64,000 bases of DNA from Betaproteobacteria bacterium. GTDB lineage: Bacteria > Pseudomonadota > Gammaproteobacteria > Burkholderiales > Casimicrobiaceae. Of the stretch, positions 36,106 through 45,626 are shown piece after piece. The translations under genes were made by a program, and so were the position numbers. Each line of letters opens with the position of its first letter. The first letter of the stretch is position 1. Where the stretch lies: positions 62,001-126,000 of the forward strand of contig JAAFJO010000001.1 in the NCBI GenBank assembly GCA_013298145.1. Direction: 5' to 3'. The notes beneath the pieces are model-generated. The model was not told the origin of the DNA. It searched no databases and saw only the letters and a list, made by a program, of their open reading frames with translations.

Positions 36106-36219
36106 CGAATAAGCGAGCCCGCGTGACACCTGTTGTATTCATGTCGCGCTCACTCAGCCGCTGCGAGAGCGAGAACAGACCTCAAGCGATCTGTTTTCCA
36201 AATTCGTTGCAAGCGGCGC

Positions 36220-36870
36220 CTAGCCCGACTCCGCCATCAGATAGGGTTTGCCCTCAATTGCCCGCCAGCGCTCAAGCTGGACGTACGGTGCGGGTGCTGT
36301 GCCAATCTTGGGAACTTTCATTGTGTACTCGTGATACACCTTCACCGAACATACCGAACTGCGGCACGCCACGTCGCCGATATCCATAAACTTAATGGGC
36401 GCCCCCTCCAGTCCACGACGAAAGGCTTCTAACGTAGTCGTTGCGCGCGCACTGGGCGTGAGATAGCTGTAAGCCAACTCCCATTCTGCAGCCGCCACTC
36501 GCTTCCAGCGATCGAGCGCTGCGGCGCGAACCGCTTTCTCCAGCGCAACATCTTCAGGCGTTGCGGGCGTCTTTTGTCCATCATCGACTGGCGGGCGGCC
36601 CCAACCGGAGCGCCTTACTGGCGTTATGACCGGCGCAGCGTTCGATTCGCTGGCACCAGGGGTAGTGGGGGCGGAGGTTGCGGGACTCGATTTTCCGTCT
36701 GCCGCAGGCACCGCAGGCGCCGTCTGTGCAAATGCAATTGGCGCAAGCGCACAGAGGCCGAGGGCGAGAGTCGCCGCTAAAACAATACCTCCGGCAGGCG
36801 TGTGTTTGTTGGAGCGCTCGCAGGTTGGTGGCACACGGGTGGAATGGGATGTCATCGGAGGATGCCTCAT
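36220..36870 (-). CDS. Small exported protein of unknown function
   Basis: 216 residues; an n-region of about 27 polar residues precedes a hydrophobic signal (about 28-48, ending AFAQ). A Pro/Ala/Ser-rich stretch follows to about 100. The folded part (about 105-216) has RWKRVAAAEWELAYSYLTPS and ACRSSVCSVKVYHEYTM, with two cysteines that could form a disulfide. The fold resembles NTF2-like small domains that often follow type II secretion operons, but I cannot name a family. It lies just after the gspC-like gene and may share its transcript. Confidence 0.6.
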   Translation of the reverse strand: MRHPPMTSHSTRVPPTCERSNKHTPAGGIVLAATLALGLCALAPIAFAQTAPAVPAADGKSSPATSAPTTPGASESNAAPVITPVRRSGWGRPPVDDGQKTPATPEDVALEKAVRAAALDRWKRVAAAEWELAYSYLTPSARATTTLEAFRRGLEGAPIKFMDIGDVACRSSVCSVKVYHEYTMKVPKIGTAPAPYVQLERWRAIEGKPYLMAESG

Positions 36871-36953
36871 AAATGGATTTCTATGTCTCTACCAACGTTC
36901 GTCGACGCTATTACAGCGACAAACTTAGCGATGTAGATTAGGTAAGTTGAATA

Positions 36954-37775
36954 CTAATTTGGCGCGCCGCCCTGATCTTGCATCCGTCGGCGCGCGCTGT
37001 CTAGTCGCGCGCGGTTCCAGTTGTTTGGATTCTGCGCGGCGGCGGCTTCGCGTCGTTGCAGCTCAGCCGCATCAGGCGTCGGCGGCGGCGTGTTCTGGAC
37101 AACATTCTGTGGGCTAGGTGGCAGCGGAACAACCGGCGACGGTGTTTGGCCGGCAACTTGAGCGGCCATCGCGGGGAAGCGCGAGACCCCTGATGGCTCA
37201 TTCACGGCTGCAGTTACGACGGGCGCTGGATTGACCGGCGGCACGGGCGGGGGTGGAACGCGAGAAGATGCGGTAAATCGCGCAAGCTGAATTTCGTCTC
37301 GCTCCCCTTGAAAAACAAGGACTACGTAATCATTGCTGATTCGATCGACCTTAAGCTCTTGGAGAAAATCACCCTGGCGAACACTCATGACGCGGCGCGT
37401 CGCGGTCTCGCGAATTTGCGCAACTCGCATCGCACCGATTTGAGAAATTCCCAGTAGCTCGTAAAGCCCGCGACGAATCTGAGGCTTGGGCGGCTCGGTG
37501 GTCGCAACCACAGCCGCCGTCGGCGCTGGGGCACGGGTCGGATTCAGAAGTGGACGCAAGTGAATGCCGTTGTACGCTGCCGATTCGCCGGAGAGTTTGA
37601 AATCAGGGAGCACATCAACGCCTTGCAGCGGCGTTTTTGCCGCCGCTTCACCTGGAAGCACGACGGGGTTGATGAGCCGCTCGCCCCACTCGGTGACATA
37701 GGCAAATCCAAGCGCGAGTGCGCCCGCGAGAACCGCGAGCCCCCCATTTACAAGTCGTGCGCCAGAAGAAAACAT
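36954..37775 (-). CDS. Type II secretion inner-membrane protein GspC/XpsN-like
   Basis: 273 residues: one N-terminal membrane helix (about 12-26), then a domain at about 95-165 (RRGLYELLGISQIGAMRVAQ, MSVRQGDFLQELKVDRISND) that fits the homology region by which GspC binds the secretin GspD. The C-terminal 100 residues are Pro-rich and disordered instead of a PDZ domain. It is the last gene of the operon, directly after gspD, instead of the first as in most gsp clusters. It is the best candidate for the C/N subunit; without a search the exact name is open. Confidence 0.65.
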   Translation of the reverse strand: MFSSGARLVNGGLAVLAGALALGFAYVTEWGERLINPVVLPGEAAAKTPLQGVDVLPDFKLSGESAAYNGIHLRPLLNPTRAPAPTAAVVATTEPPKPQIRRGLYELLGISQIGAMRVAQIRETATRRVMSVRQGDFLQELKVDRISNDYVVLVFQGERDEIQLARFTASSRVPPPPVPPVNPAPVVTAAVNEPSGVSRFPAMAAQVAGQTPSPVVPLPPSPQNVVQNTPPPTPDAAELQRREAAAAQNPNNWNRARLDSARRRMQDQGGAPN

Positions 37776-37789
37776 GGTTGTTCTTAACG

Positions 37790-40192
37790 CTAGTTAGAGA
37801 TGCCCGGGGCGGCTGCAGGAGTCACCCGCAGCGAGCTATCAAGCGCGCGCAGCTCTTGCAGCAGCTTGCTGCGGTCTTCTGCGCGGGTTGGTAGTTGTTT
37901 CGTGGATGCGCTTGGCACAAATTGCTCGATGCTTTGAAGGCGCTTACGCAAATCGTCTACAGCCTCGCGAGCCTCTTCCTCGTTCTCCAACACCCGAGGT
38001 GTGACGAGCATCACGAGTTCGGTGCGATTGTCTTGCCAGCTCTGGCTTCCAAACAATCCGCCGACGACAGGGATCGAAGATACGAACGGTAGTCCTTTCG
38101 TTGATGAGCGCGCCGCTTCTTGAAACAAGCCTCCCATAAGCATCGTATCGCCGCTAGGGACCATCACGTTTGTAGACGCCGTACGCCGAATGATCGGTGG
38201 ATTCGGATTGCCGGCCTCAGCCTTTCCAACATCGCTGATCTCTTGCTGGATTTCGAGCACGATATTGCGCCCGGTCACCCGCGGCGTGAAGCCGATATTG
38301 ATACCGGTATTGATGTACTGGAACGAGTCGGTCCCGAGCGTCGTGCCGTTCCCGGTTGTTTGCTGGGTTCGCACAGAGATCTGGGTTCCGGCGGTAAAGG
38401 TCGCCTTGAGATTTTCCATCGTGATCAGTGTGGGCTGAGCAATCGTGCGGAGCTTGCTTCTTGTCTCATCTGCGTTGAGCACAGCCTTGATCGTGTCGCT
38501 TTTCCGCCAGGTATAAGTAAACGCACTACCCGAGGCGCCCGCGACAAGTTGGCCAAGGCCGTCAGCGGAGGTAAGTCGATTGACAGGATCTGTCACCATT
38601 CCCTGGAAATACGACTGAAGTCCAAACTCAAACGAACCTGTAAGCAAAATTTCAGCAATCTGCACCTCAATCGCCACCTGCTTCGGCGCGACATCGAGTC
38701 TGCGAATGACGGCCTCAATTGCTGCGTACTCCGCAGACGATGCGACGATCAACAGCGCGTTGCGATCTTTATCCGCGACGATGGACGCGTTGCGAGCCAG
38801 CGGCGAGCCCGACTGTGCTGCGCCCGTCGGCTGTTGTACGGTGGCGGGGCGCGCGACTGGCTGGGCCGCCTGCTGATTGCCTATTGCATTCCCAGGCAGG
38901 ACTAGCGATTGTCCAGGAATCGGATTTACGGGCGCATTTAAGGTCGACGCGGTTTGCCCCGGCGCGACGGTTGCGTTCGGAACGCCGGATCGACCGGAAA
39001 GCGCCGATTGCAACACCGGTTGAATCTTTTCGGCTTGCGTGTAGCGCAGGTTGTAAACATACAAACGCTGTCCGGTGCCCATCTCGGCGCCGCCCTCGTC
39101 AAGGCGTTCAATCCAGATACGCGCTTCCTGAATCACCTTTTGTTCGGGCGAAATGATGAGCAGCGCATTCATTCGCTCAAGCGGGATCACGCGAAGCAGC
39201 CCTGCGAACGGATTGATTGCCTGTTGCCCCGCTGCGCCACCACTCAGGATCGCGTTGAGATCCGTCATTATGGTCTTGGTGTCCCCATTCTGAATGCGGT
39301 AGAGCAAAAAAGACATTCCGGCGAGGAGATCAACATCAAACATGTCGACCAGCTCAAGGATGCGTTGCGTCTCGGGTTGCGAGGCGGTGATGAAAAGCAT
39401 GTTACGAAGCTCATCCACCTGCACAAACTGCTCAACGTTCTTGTTGAAAGATTTGAGCAGTCTCACCATTTCTTTAGCGCCGATTTGCTTGATCGGCACG
39501 ATAACGACATTGGTGCCGCGAACGTCAACGCTGCTGCCTGTAGCCCCGCCGCCCGCGGTGACGCCACCGCGAGTGGCCATGGCTGGCGGCGCGAGCCCGG
39601 TGACATCCTTTTGCACGCGCCAATACGAGCCGTCGCGCACAAGCGATGCACCTACACCGCGAAGCACCGATTCCAACAGGGCAAGCGCTGCCGTATCAGG
39701 AATCGGTTTGGTGGTACGCATGGTGATCGTGCCGGTCACCGCTGGATCAATGATGTAGTTCTCGTTCAGCAAATCGCCCAGAATGTTGCGAACGATCTCG
39801 CGCACATCGCCGTTCTCAAACGAGAAGGAAACCGGGCGGCCGCCCGCTGCTGCCGCAGGTACTGGAGCGGGGTTTGGTTTACCAACGACAACGCCTGTGC
39901 CCAGACGCTGAACCACGCTTTCGCGCACCTCTGAATTCGCACCCGACTTGCGATCACCGCCGAAGGCAATCGCGCCTGGTTGGTCAGCGCCACTTGAACT
40001 CATCGATGGGGCGCTTGCTGCGGTGCGCGGCATCAAAGCGTCGTTGTATGGGCGCTGTGCGCAGGCAGTGAGGCCGAACGCAACGACTGCGAGCGAAACA
40101 ATCTGCACGCTGCTGCGGCTCATCAACGGGGCGGATGCCGAGGTGGGCCGCAAGCGAAGTTCGCTCTGAGTGGACAAACAATGATTTGACAT
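37790..40192 (-). CDS. gspD: Type II secretion system secretin GspD
   Basis: 800-residue outer-membrane channel subunit. N-terminal lipoprotein signal with lipobox LTAC (C44). N0 and repeated N domains run from about 110 to 480 (FENGDVREIVRNILGDLLNE; GTNVVIVPIKQIGAKEMVRLL); the secretin core follows, with LKATFTAGTQISVRTQQTTG and the VPSGDTMLMGGLFQE block. The start at 40192 has a weak AGAAGA site and gives an n-region of 28 residues; ATG at 40123 is an alternative. It lies between gspM and the gspC-like gene. Confidence 0.93.
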   Translation of the reverse strand: MSNHCLSTQSELRLRPTSASAPLMSRSSVQIVSLAVVAFGLTACAQRPYNDALMPRTAASAPSMSSSGADQPGAIAFGGDRKSGANSEVRESVVQRLGTGVVVGKPNPAPVPAAAAGGRPVSFSFENGDVREIVRNILGDLLNENYIIDPAVTGTITMRTTKPIPDTAALALLESVLRGVGASLVRDGSYWRVQKDVTGLAPPAMATRGGVTAGGGATGSSVDVRGTNVVIVPIKQIGAKEMVRLLKSFNKNVEQFVQVDELRNMLFITASQPETQRILELVDMFDVDLLAGMSFLLYRIQNGDTKTIMTDLNAILSGGAAGQQAINPFAGLLRVIPLERMNALLIISPEQKVIQEARIWIERLDEGGAEMGTGQRLYVYNLRYTQAEKIQPVLQSALSGRSGVPNATVAPGQTASTLNAPVNPIPGQSLVLPGNAIGNQQAAQPVARPATVQQPTGAAQSGSPLARNASIVADKDRNALLIVASSAEYAAIEAVIRRLDVAPKQVAIEVQIAEILLTGSFEFGLQSYFQGMVTDPVNRLTSADGLGQLVAGASGSAFTYTWRKSDTIKAVLNADETRSKLRTIAQPTLITMENLKATFTAGTQISVRTQQTTGNGTTLGTDSFQYINTGINIGFTPRVTGRNIVLEIQQEISDVGKAEAGNPNPPIIRRTASTNVMVPSGDTMLMGGLFQEAARSSTKGLPFVSSIPVVGGLFGSQSWQDNRTELVMLVTPRVLENEEEAREAVDDLRKRLQSIEQFVPSASTKQLPTRAEDRSKLLQELRALDSSLRVTPAAAPGISN

Positions 40193-40201
40193 ACGTTTCT
40201 T

Positions 40202-40822
40202 CTATGGGCGTGTGGCAGCAGCGGATGGTCCGCTACTGCGCGGCGCGCGTGGCGCTTCTTTGATGCCGTAGGCCTGAATCTCTACGTTCACAGCGACTTC
40301 AGGTTCTTGATTGGGTGCGGGTTTGAAACCGCGCGGTACAGTAGCTTGGAGTCGAAGGTTCTCGAAGAAGAGATAAGGCAGTGCTGTTTCCAACGCGTAG
40401 AGCGTTTTTTGCAGGTTGGCAGGAGAGGCGTTGAAACCGACGTTAAGCGTGTAGAGGCGAAAGCCTGCCTCTTCTTTCACCGTGGCGGGCTGGATGGACG
40501 TGAGCCGCGCGCCGTTACTTTCGATGAGCGGGCGCACCAGATCGGTAAGCTCCGCCCCGGCAAGATTCGGCGCTGTGTTGCGCAGGTAAAAACGCCCCCC
40601 CTCGCGCGCTTTAACCACGTCGATCGCTTTTTGCAGCTCAGCACGATTAGCGGAATTGCGCTGATACACGCGAATCCGATTTTCTTTCTCTGCGATCACG
40701 CCGTCGTAATGTTTGTGCAGCAAGTAGGCGGGCACCGCGAGCGCCGCGCCAACCGCCGCTACGCTAAGCAGCACCAGCCCGACGGCGAGCGCCTGCCCCT
40801 TTCGACCAATAGGCAGCATCAT
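40202..40822 (-). CDS. gspM: Type II secretion system protein GspM
   Basis: 206 residues: short cytoplasmic start, one membrane helix (about 11-34), a coiled stretch (about 38-70) and a ferredoxin-like periplasmic domain (LTDLVRPLIESNGARLTSIQ, LQKTLYALETALPYLFFENL). This matches the GspM type of Xps-like systems. It overlaps gspL by 4 nt (ATGA). GspM holds GspL and links the platform to the pseudopilus. Confidence 0.82.
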   Translation of the reverse strand: MMLPIGRKGQALAVGLVLLSVAAVGAALAVPAYLLHKHYDGVIAEKENRIRVYQRNSANRAELQKAIDVVKAREGGRFYLRNTAPNLAGAELTDLVRPLIESNGARLTSIQPATVKEEAGFRLYTLNVGFNASPANLQKTLYALETALPYLFFENLRLQATVPRGFKPAPNQEPEVAVNVEIQAYGIKEAPRAPRSSGPSAAATRP

Positions 40823-42360
40823 GGTCGTCTCTCCACCGAAGGCCCATTGGGTGATGCGGGAATCGCTGGCTGAATCGTCGGCGACGCTCCGGGTGGAGGC
40901 CCGCCATAACCGCCTGCTGGCGGACCAGAAGGCAGCGCGCTTGAGGGCGACGGCAAATTATTAGGTGTAATCGGTTTTTTGCTAATTTCACCGCTTGCCG
41001 CGATATTCTTTGGGCTAGCCGGTGTAGGCTGATTCATGCCATCGGCTGGCTTTTGTACGGCCGCTTTCTCAGGCGCAGCGCCTGACGGCGGCAGTCCATC
41101 GATCGTTTTTGCTGACGGCGCTGACGCTGAGGGCGCGGTCGCCGACGCTGAAGGGACGGTCGCCGAACCCGAGGCGGCAGGGGCTGCGTTGGGCGTAACT
41201 TGGATCGGCACGCTCAAGAGCGCCGCCGCATCGGTGAGCGCGAGCCCTGGCGGCGGATCGACGTTCACCAATTCGCCCGCAAAATGGAAACGCTCGGCCG
41301 TCGGCGATACGCGAGTCATTGCCGCCTTGAGCACTGGGTCTTTGATGAGCGTTGATTCCTGCACAAATTGCAGCAATTTCGCGCCGCTACCTGTTTCGCC
41401 TTGAACGATCACTTCGCGCGGATGTTGGCCTGCGGGTGCGTTGGCGATTGCTTTGATTTCAAAGGTCTGCGCCCAAGTGTCGTCCGGTAGGCGCTTGCCA
41501 ATATCTTCGAGCACCTGCACGGCGATGGGTGAAGCATGCTTTCGCTGCAACACATGGTTGTATTCGGTGCGCTGCTTTTCGAGCTGGCGCTGAATCACCG
41601 ATGCGGCCTCGGCCGCCGTGCGCTCAGAGGATTCGAGCGGCATCAACGCAATGACCAGCTCGCGCTTCATGTAGATCGGATAAAAAACCAAGGCAAGCAC
41701 GAGCAGCCCGCAAAGCCCTGCGAGCGCGGGCGTGATCCAGCGTTTTGAATCGGGCGTTGCAGTGTCAGCCTTTTTCGCGCTGCGCAGCAGATCGATGCCC
41801 TGGTCAACATCCCCCTTGGAGAGCAACAAACGCACAACGTTAGCGCCGATCGCCTTAGCGTTGGCGATGGCTTCGTCGGCACGCGCCTTAGGCGCAGCGA
41901 TCAGCTCCACCACGCACGCGTTGCGTGAGGCGTTTCGGGAAATTAGCCGATAGTCGTAATAAAGCTCGTCAGCACGAAGCGGCGTCAAGCGATCAAGCTC
42001 GTACGCGAGCACTTGGTCGAGCCGCTCTTCAACTGCTAGCGGGAACTCGACCTTACGACGCAAACCGGCTTGCTCGCCTAACACCAACGCAACGTCACGC
42101 GGCTTTTCAGGGCTGCCCGACAAATACGTCGTTTGCGAGATTTTGTAAGGCTTTGAAAGCTCACTGCGCTCCGGCCAAATCGCATCATCGGTGAGCGAGA
42201 TCATCAGCGGACGCGCGCCGCGGGTTGCCGCCTCGCGGATCGCGGTCGGCAAACATGCCCAAAGCTGCGATTTCCACCAACGGAAAAACTGGCCTGGCGA
42301 ATTGATCGCGTGGCTTTCTTGGGCGGGGGTGGCCTGTTTTGAGACGCCAGAATCGCTCAT
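40819..42360 (-). CDS. gspL: Type II secretion system protein GspL, with PilN-like domain
   Basis: 513 residues. Cytoplasmic actin-like part with KVEFPLAVEERLDQVLAYEL and DRLTPLRADELYYDYRLISR, a single membrane helix (about 212-232), and a PilN-like periplasmic part (about 240-380), then a 120-residue Pro/Ala/Ser-rich tail. Start chosen at the ATG that overlaps the gspK stop (ATGA) with GGAGAA upstream. GspL recruits the ATPase GspE to the membrane. The long disordered tail is unusual for GspL. Confidence 0.85.
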   Translation of the reverse strand: MSDSGVSKQATPAQESHAINSPGQFFRWWKSQLWACLPTAIREAATRGARPLMISLTDDAIWPERSELSKPYKISQTTYLSGSPEKPRDVALVLGEQAGLRRKVEFPLAVEERLDQVLAYELDRLTPLRADELYYDYRLISRNASRNACVVELIAAPKARADEAIANAKAIGANVVRLLLSKGDVDQGIDLLRSAKKADTATPDSKRWITPALAGLCGLLVLALVFYPIYMKRELVIALMPLESSERTAAEAASVIQRQLEKQRTEYNHVLQRKHASPIAVQVLEDIGKRLPDDTWAQTFEIKAIANAPAGQHPREVIVQGETGSGAKLLQFVQESTLIKDPVLKAAMTRVSPTAERFHFAGELVNVDPPPGLALTDAAALLSVPIQVTPNAAPAASGSATVPSASATAPSASAPSAKTIDGLPPSGAAPEKAAVQKPADGMNQPTPASPKNIAASGEISKKPITPNNLPSPSSALPSGPPAGGYGGPPPGASPTIQPAIPASPNGPSVERRP

Positions 42361-43295
42361 CGAGATTCTCCAGCGCTCGCGGTCGGCGTGATTTTTTTCC
42401 ACAGGAAGAATTGCGGTACCGCGCCCGGCTGGGTGCCAATGCGAACGACCGCATCACGCGATGCACGAATGCCGTCGGCGGTTTGCGCCTCGGCGCTGAT
42501 GCGAATGGTTCCTGTACCTGTGGCGAGAAATGGGCTTGAAAAGGTCATTGGCGGAATCGGCAAGTTTTCGCGCAAGGCTTGATCGCGCAAGGCAACCCAT
42601 TCGGCAACGACACTCATATCCAAATTTGGTACTTTCGCAAACATCTCTAGCGGCGCGGTGTTCGGATCAATGCCGGCCGAGCGCGAATGCACCGTGAGAT
42701 ACGGTGCAACAGCAAGATAGAGCTTCGGTGTAACACCCATTACGTTCTGCAATTCTTCAACCGCCACAAAAAAATCGTTGCTCGGCAAAACTTTCTTGCC
42801 CGCCGCACGATATTCATCGGCCTCCGCTCCGTTTGGACGCTTTAAATTATCCGCATCGGTCCAATCACGAATGGCGCTGACGATTGAGTCAGCCTCCCCA
42901 TCCTCTACCCCGGCAGAAACGAATAAGTTTTTGAGTAGGGGTTCTGCCGCAAAGTTCAAGTCAATTTTAGCAGCCTCGCTGCGGCCTAAAACCGTCACCT
43001 GGACGCCATTTTCAGCCCATTCGTAGGGCATTCCGTTGGCTTTCCAGCGTAAATCTTCGGTCGTTGTGCCATCCGCCACACGCGGTTTGTTGATTTCGTA
43101 GAGCATCTTGTGGATGCCGCCGTCGGCCGCTTGCTGCGCGCGGGCGGACGCGAGTGCGTTTTGGGTGATTTGAGTCGCCAAGCGCTGCGATTCGGAAAAC
43201 GAGAGCGCGATGATCGAGAGGAACACGACCAACCCAAGCACCATCATCAGCGCAATCCCACGCTCGCGGTGGCGCAAACGCAATCGGGCGTTCAT
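42357..43295 (-). CDS. gspK: Type II secretion system minor pseudopilin GspK
   Basis: 312 residues. Prepilin cleavage after G13 in RERG-IALMMVLGLV; as usual for GspK, the Glu at mature position 5 is missing. The large globular part contains AIRDWTDADNLKRPNGAEADEY and ELQNVMGVTPKLYLAVAPYLTV, matching the family. GspK caps the pseudopilus tip with GspI and GspJ. It overlaps both neighbours by 4 nt. Confidence 0.92.
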   Translation of the reverse strand: MNARLRLRHRERGIALMMVLGLVVFLSIIALSFSESQRLATQITQNALASARAQQAADGGIHKMLYEINKPRVADGTTTEDLRWKANGMPYEWAENGVQVTVLGRSEAAKIDLNFAAEPLLKNLFVSAGVEDGEADSIVSAIRDWTDADNLKRPNGAEADEYRAAGKKVLPSNDFFVAVEELQNVMGVTPKLYLAVAPYLTVHSRSAGIDPNTAPLEMFAKVPNLDMSVVAEWVALRDQALRENLPIPPMTFSSPFLATGTGTIRISAEAQTADGIRASRDAVVRIGTQPGAVPQFFLWKKITPTASAGESR

Positions 43296-44020
43296 CGCGG
43301 CACCTGATTCGGGATGTTGCAGCGCTGCAAGCGGAAATCGAAATTGCAGCCTACGGCCTGTGTGATCCGCAGCGGGATCACCATTTCAGGCCAGTCGCGA
43401 TTTCCGGCCTCCCGAATCCGTAAACGCACAAGGGACGGCATGCGGTTGTTCTCATCCCAGGTGTCGACCCAGCGCCCCGACTCTGGCTGGTTCACCGGAT
43501 CTTCGCCCACATCGAAATAGGCAATTGCCAGCGAATCGATATCGCTCGCAAGCACGGAAAAGTCGGCGCGGCTCAAATCCGGCACTTCCTTCGCCTCGCT
43601 GTCTTGCGGCAGGCGGGCGAGCACCAGCGCGCGTTTGCCATTCGTGTCACGCAGCTCAAGCTGCCACCAGAGCACGCCGCCCTCGGCGATCTGCGAAATC
43701 ACCGGCGCAAGAAACGTCATCCGATCGCCGCGCCCCGCAAACTTGAGCGGCTGGTTGAACTCGCGCCGCCAACGCAGCGGCATCACGTTGGAAATGTGTT
43801 CATTCAGAAACGCATGAGCGCGTGAATACTGTTCTGTTCGCTCGTTCGCGCGGTTTGATGCATTGGTTGCACGATCAGCGTTTCCGACCATCCCCATTAA
43901 AACGCTCGCCAACAGCGCGAAAATCACTAAGGCAGCTAATAACTCCAACAGCGTGAAGCCCCGATTCAATCGGACGCTCCTTGTTAGGGTTGTTTGCAAA
44001 GGTATGGGCAAATGCGTCAT
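43292..44020 (-). CDS. gspJ: Type II secretion system minor pseudopilin GspJ
   Basis: 242 residues; leader ends at G21, mature start FTLLELLAALVIFALLASVL with Glu at position 5. The globular part ends RDWPEMVIPLRITQAVGCNF, like other GspJ proteins. Overlaps gspK and gspI by 4 nt. It is part of the tip complex I-J-K of the pseudopilus. Confidence 0.88.
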   Translation of the reverse strand: MTHLPIPLQTTLTRSVRLNRGFTLLELLAALVIFALLASVLMGMVGNADRATNASNRANERTEQYSRAHAFLNEHISNVMPLRWRREFNQPLKFAGRGDRMTFLAPVISQIAEGGVLWWQLELRDTNGKRALVLARLPQDSEAKEVPDLSRADFSVLASDIDSLAIAYFDVGEDPVNQPESGRWVDTWDENNRMPSLVRLRIREAGNRDWPEMVIPLRITQAVGCNFDFRLQRCNIPNQVPR

Positions 44021-44517
44021 TGCTGCAACAGCGGGCGCGGAACGGCACGCAGCGTCGAAAGCTCAATCGCTCGAGAGCGCTCGGGCTGAGCATCGTTGGC
44101 CACCGCGACGCGCACGCTCACCCGCTTGAGTAACAGCAAAGGCCGAATCGGCGACGCCGCGAAGCCACTCTCATCGCCATCGGTAGACTCATCCGCGACG
44201 GTCATCGTCCAACGAAGTCCATCGGCCGTAGATCCACTTTCAACGCCATCAACCAGTGGCTTTTCAACGCCCGCACTCGCGATCAGGCTTTCGGCGTAGG
44301 CATTGGCTCGTGTGAGCTCAGAGGCCGCCGAAGCGGCTCGCGCGCCGCCGCCAAACACGCCCGCGAGCGCCGAGAGTGCCACTGCCGCAATCACCACCGC
44401 AACAATCACCTCAACCAGCGTGAAGCCGCGCGCACGCGCTCGAGCGACGCGATGCGTAGTCATGCAAGTCGAACGATTGACGCGAGGCCCGCTCATTGCG
44501 CGCTCATGCCTCGTCAA
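44017..44517 (-). CDS. gspI: Type II secretion system minor pseudopilin GspI
   Basis: 166 residues; leader MTRHER... ends at G31, mature start FTLVEVIVAVVIAAVALSAL. Long leader, so the real start may be the ATG at 44496. The start codon region overlaps the end of gspH by 14 nt. The sequence ASELTRANAYAESLIASAGV matches the GspI helix region. It nucleates the pseudopilus tip. Confidence 0.87.
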   Translation of the reverse strand: MTRHERAMSGPRVNRSTCMTTHRVARARARGFTLVEVIVAVVIAAVALSALAGVFGGGARAASAASELTRANAYAESLIASAGVEKPLVDGVESGSTADGLRWTMTVADESTDGDESGFAASPIRPLLLLKRVSVRVAVANDAQPERSRAIELSTLRAVPRPLLQQ

Positions 44518-45049
44518 TCGACACGCGCCCGGTCAACCAATCGATATCAACCAGATAGGAGCGATCCCGAACTTTGAGAGTGACCCGCCCGCCCGTCGCT
44601 CCGCCATCGGGATAAAACCGCACTGACGCTTGCGTTTCATTCTTCGTTTCAGCGGCGGTCGTGGTCAGGTTAATTTCGATGCCTTCAGGAATTTTGGCGA
44701 TACGCTTGTTGGCGGCATTAGGAATCTGAACGGTGCGCGCCTCGAGATCAAAATCCACGCCCATATCCATGCGTTTGGCGACGGCCTCTGTCCGCGCAAG
44801 GCGCAGCATCCCAGCCACTTCACGCGCCGCCGCTCGGTGTTGCGAAGCGCTGACCCCCGAAGAGAAAAGCGGCGGCGAAAGCGCCGCAACCACCGCGATC
44901 ACGAGGATTACGGCGATCATTTCTATCATCGTGAAACCGAAGGCCCGCCTCACGTTAGATTTCGTGAAGGAGCTAACTCTTGCGAGCGGAACGCGCGCCG
45001 TTTGCGGGCGGATCACGCGACGCACACGGGACAAATAGTTCGACAACAT
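44504..45049 (-). CDS. gspH: Type II secretion system minor pseudopilin GspH
   Basis: 181 residues; leader ends at G38, mature start FTMIEMIAVILVIAVVAALS with Glu at 5. Beta-rich C-terminal part contains ARTEAVAKRMDMGVDFDLEA and FYPDGGATGGRVTLKVRDRS, typical of GspH. The 38-residue leader is long for the family. It joins the major pseudopilin to the tip complex. Confidence 0.87.
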   Translation of the reverse strand: MLSNYLSRVRRVIRPQTARVPLARVSSFTKSNVRRAFGFTMIEMIAVILVIAVVAALSPPLFSSGVSASQHRAAAREVAGMLRLARTEAVAKRMDMGVDFDLEARTVQIPNAANKRIAKIPEGIEINLTTTAAETKNETQASVRFYPDGGATGGRVTLKVRDRSYLVDIDWLTGRVSIDEA

Positions 45050-45104
45050 TTCGCCGCGAAAGAGTCTAGGATTTGAGGGTAAGCGACTGGGTTCTTACTG
45101 AGGT

Positions 45105-45542
45105 CTAGCCTTTCAAGATGTCAGCGTTTGGACCCTCACCACCTTCGCGACCATCAGCACCGAGCGACTTGACCTCAAACGGGGTGTTGTTCGGACCAGG
45201 GTTCGAATACTTGTAGTCGTTGTTCCACGGGTCCTTGATGTTGTCTTTGCGAAAGTAAGGGCCGTTCCAGTTCGGCACTCCGCCTGGATTCTTGATGAGC
45301 GCCTCTAAGCCCTCTTGCGCAGTTGGGTGGCGACCAATCTCAAGCTTGAATAGATCGAGCGCCTGCACGAGCTGCCCCATTTCTGCCTTTGCGGCACCTG
45401 CCTTAGCACCTTCGGTTTGACCGAGAAAGCGCCCGCCGATTGTTGCTGCGAGTACACCGATAATGATGATGACCGCAAGCAGCTCCATCAGCGTAAATCC
45501 GTGCTGCGACTTCGGACGAACTGCGCGTTGAAGTGGTTTCAT
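45105..45542 (-). CDS. gspG: Type II secretion system major pseudopilin GspG
   Basis: 145 residues; leader ends at G15, mature start FTLMELLAVIIIIGVLAATI. The family block IGRHPTAQEGLEALIKNPGG and the calcium-site end FEVKSLGADGREGGEGPNAD are present. GspG subunits form the pseudopilus shaft that pushes substrates through GspD. It has 55 nt to gspH and 84 nt from gspF, so it may be processed separately for higher output. Confidence 0.96.
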   Translation of the reverse strand: MKPLQRAVRPKSQHGFTLMELLAVIIIIGVLAATIGGRFLGQTEGAKAGAAKAEMGQLVQALDLFKLEIGRHPTAQEGLEALIKNPGGVPNWNGPYFRKDNIKDPWNNDYKYSNPGPNNTPFEVKSLGADGREGGEGPNADILKG

Positions 45543-45626
45543 AAGTTTCTCCCGATCAATACGAATGTGTGTGAAGTGGTGAATCGTTGTTGGAGCGCAT
45601 CAGGCGAGCAGAGTTCACTGCTCACA

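Noticed and set aside
38954..39934. Plus-strand frame of 326 codons opposite gspD
   Set aside because: Antisense shadow of a conserved secretin; His/Arg-rich, no family resemblance.
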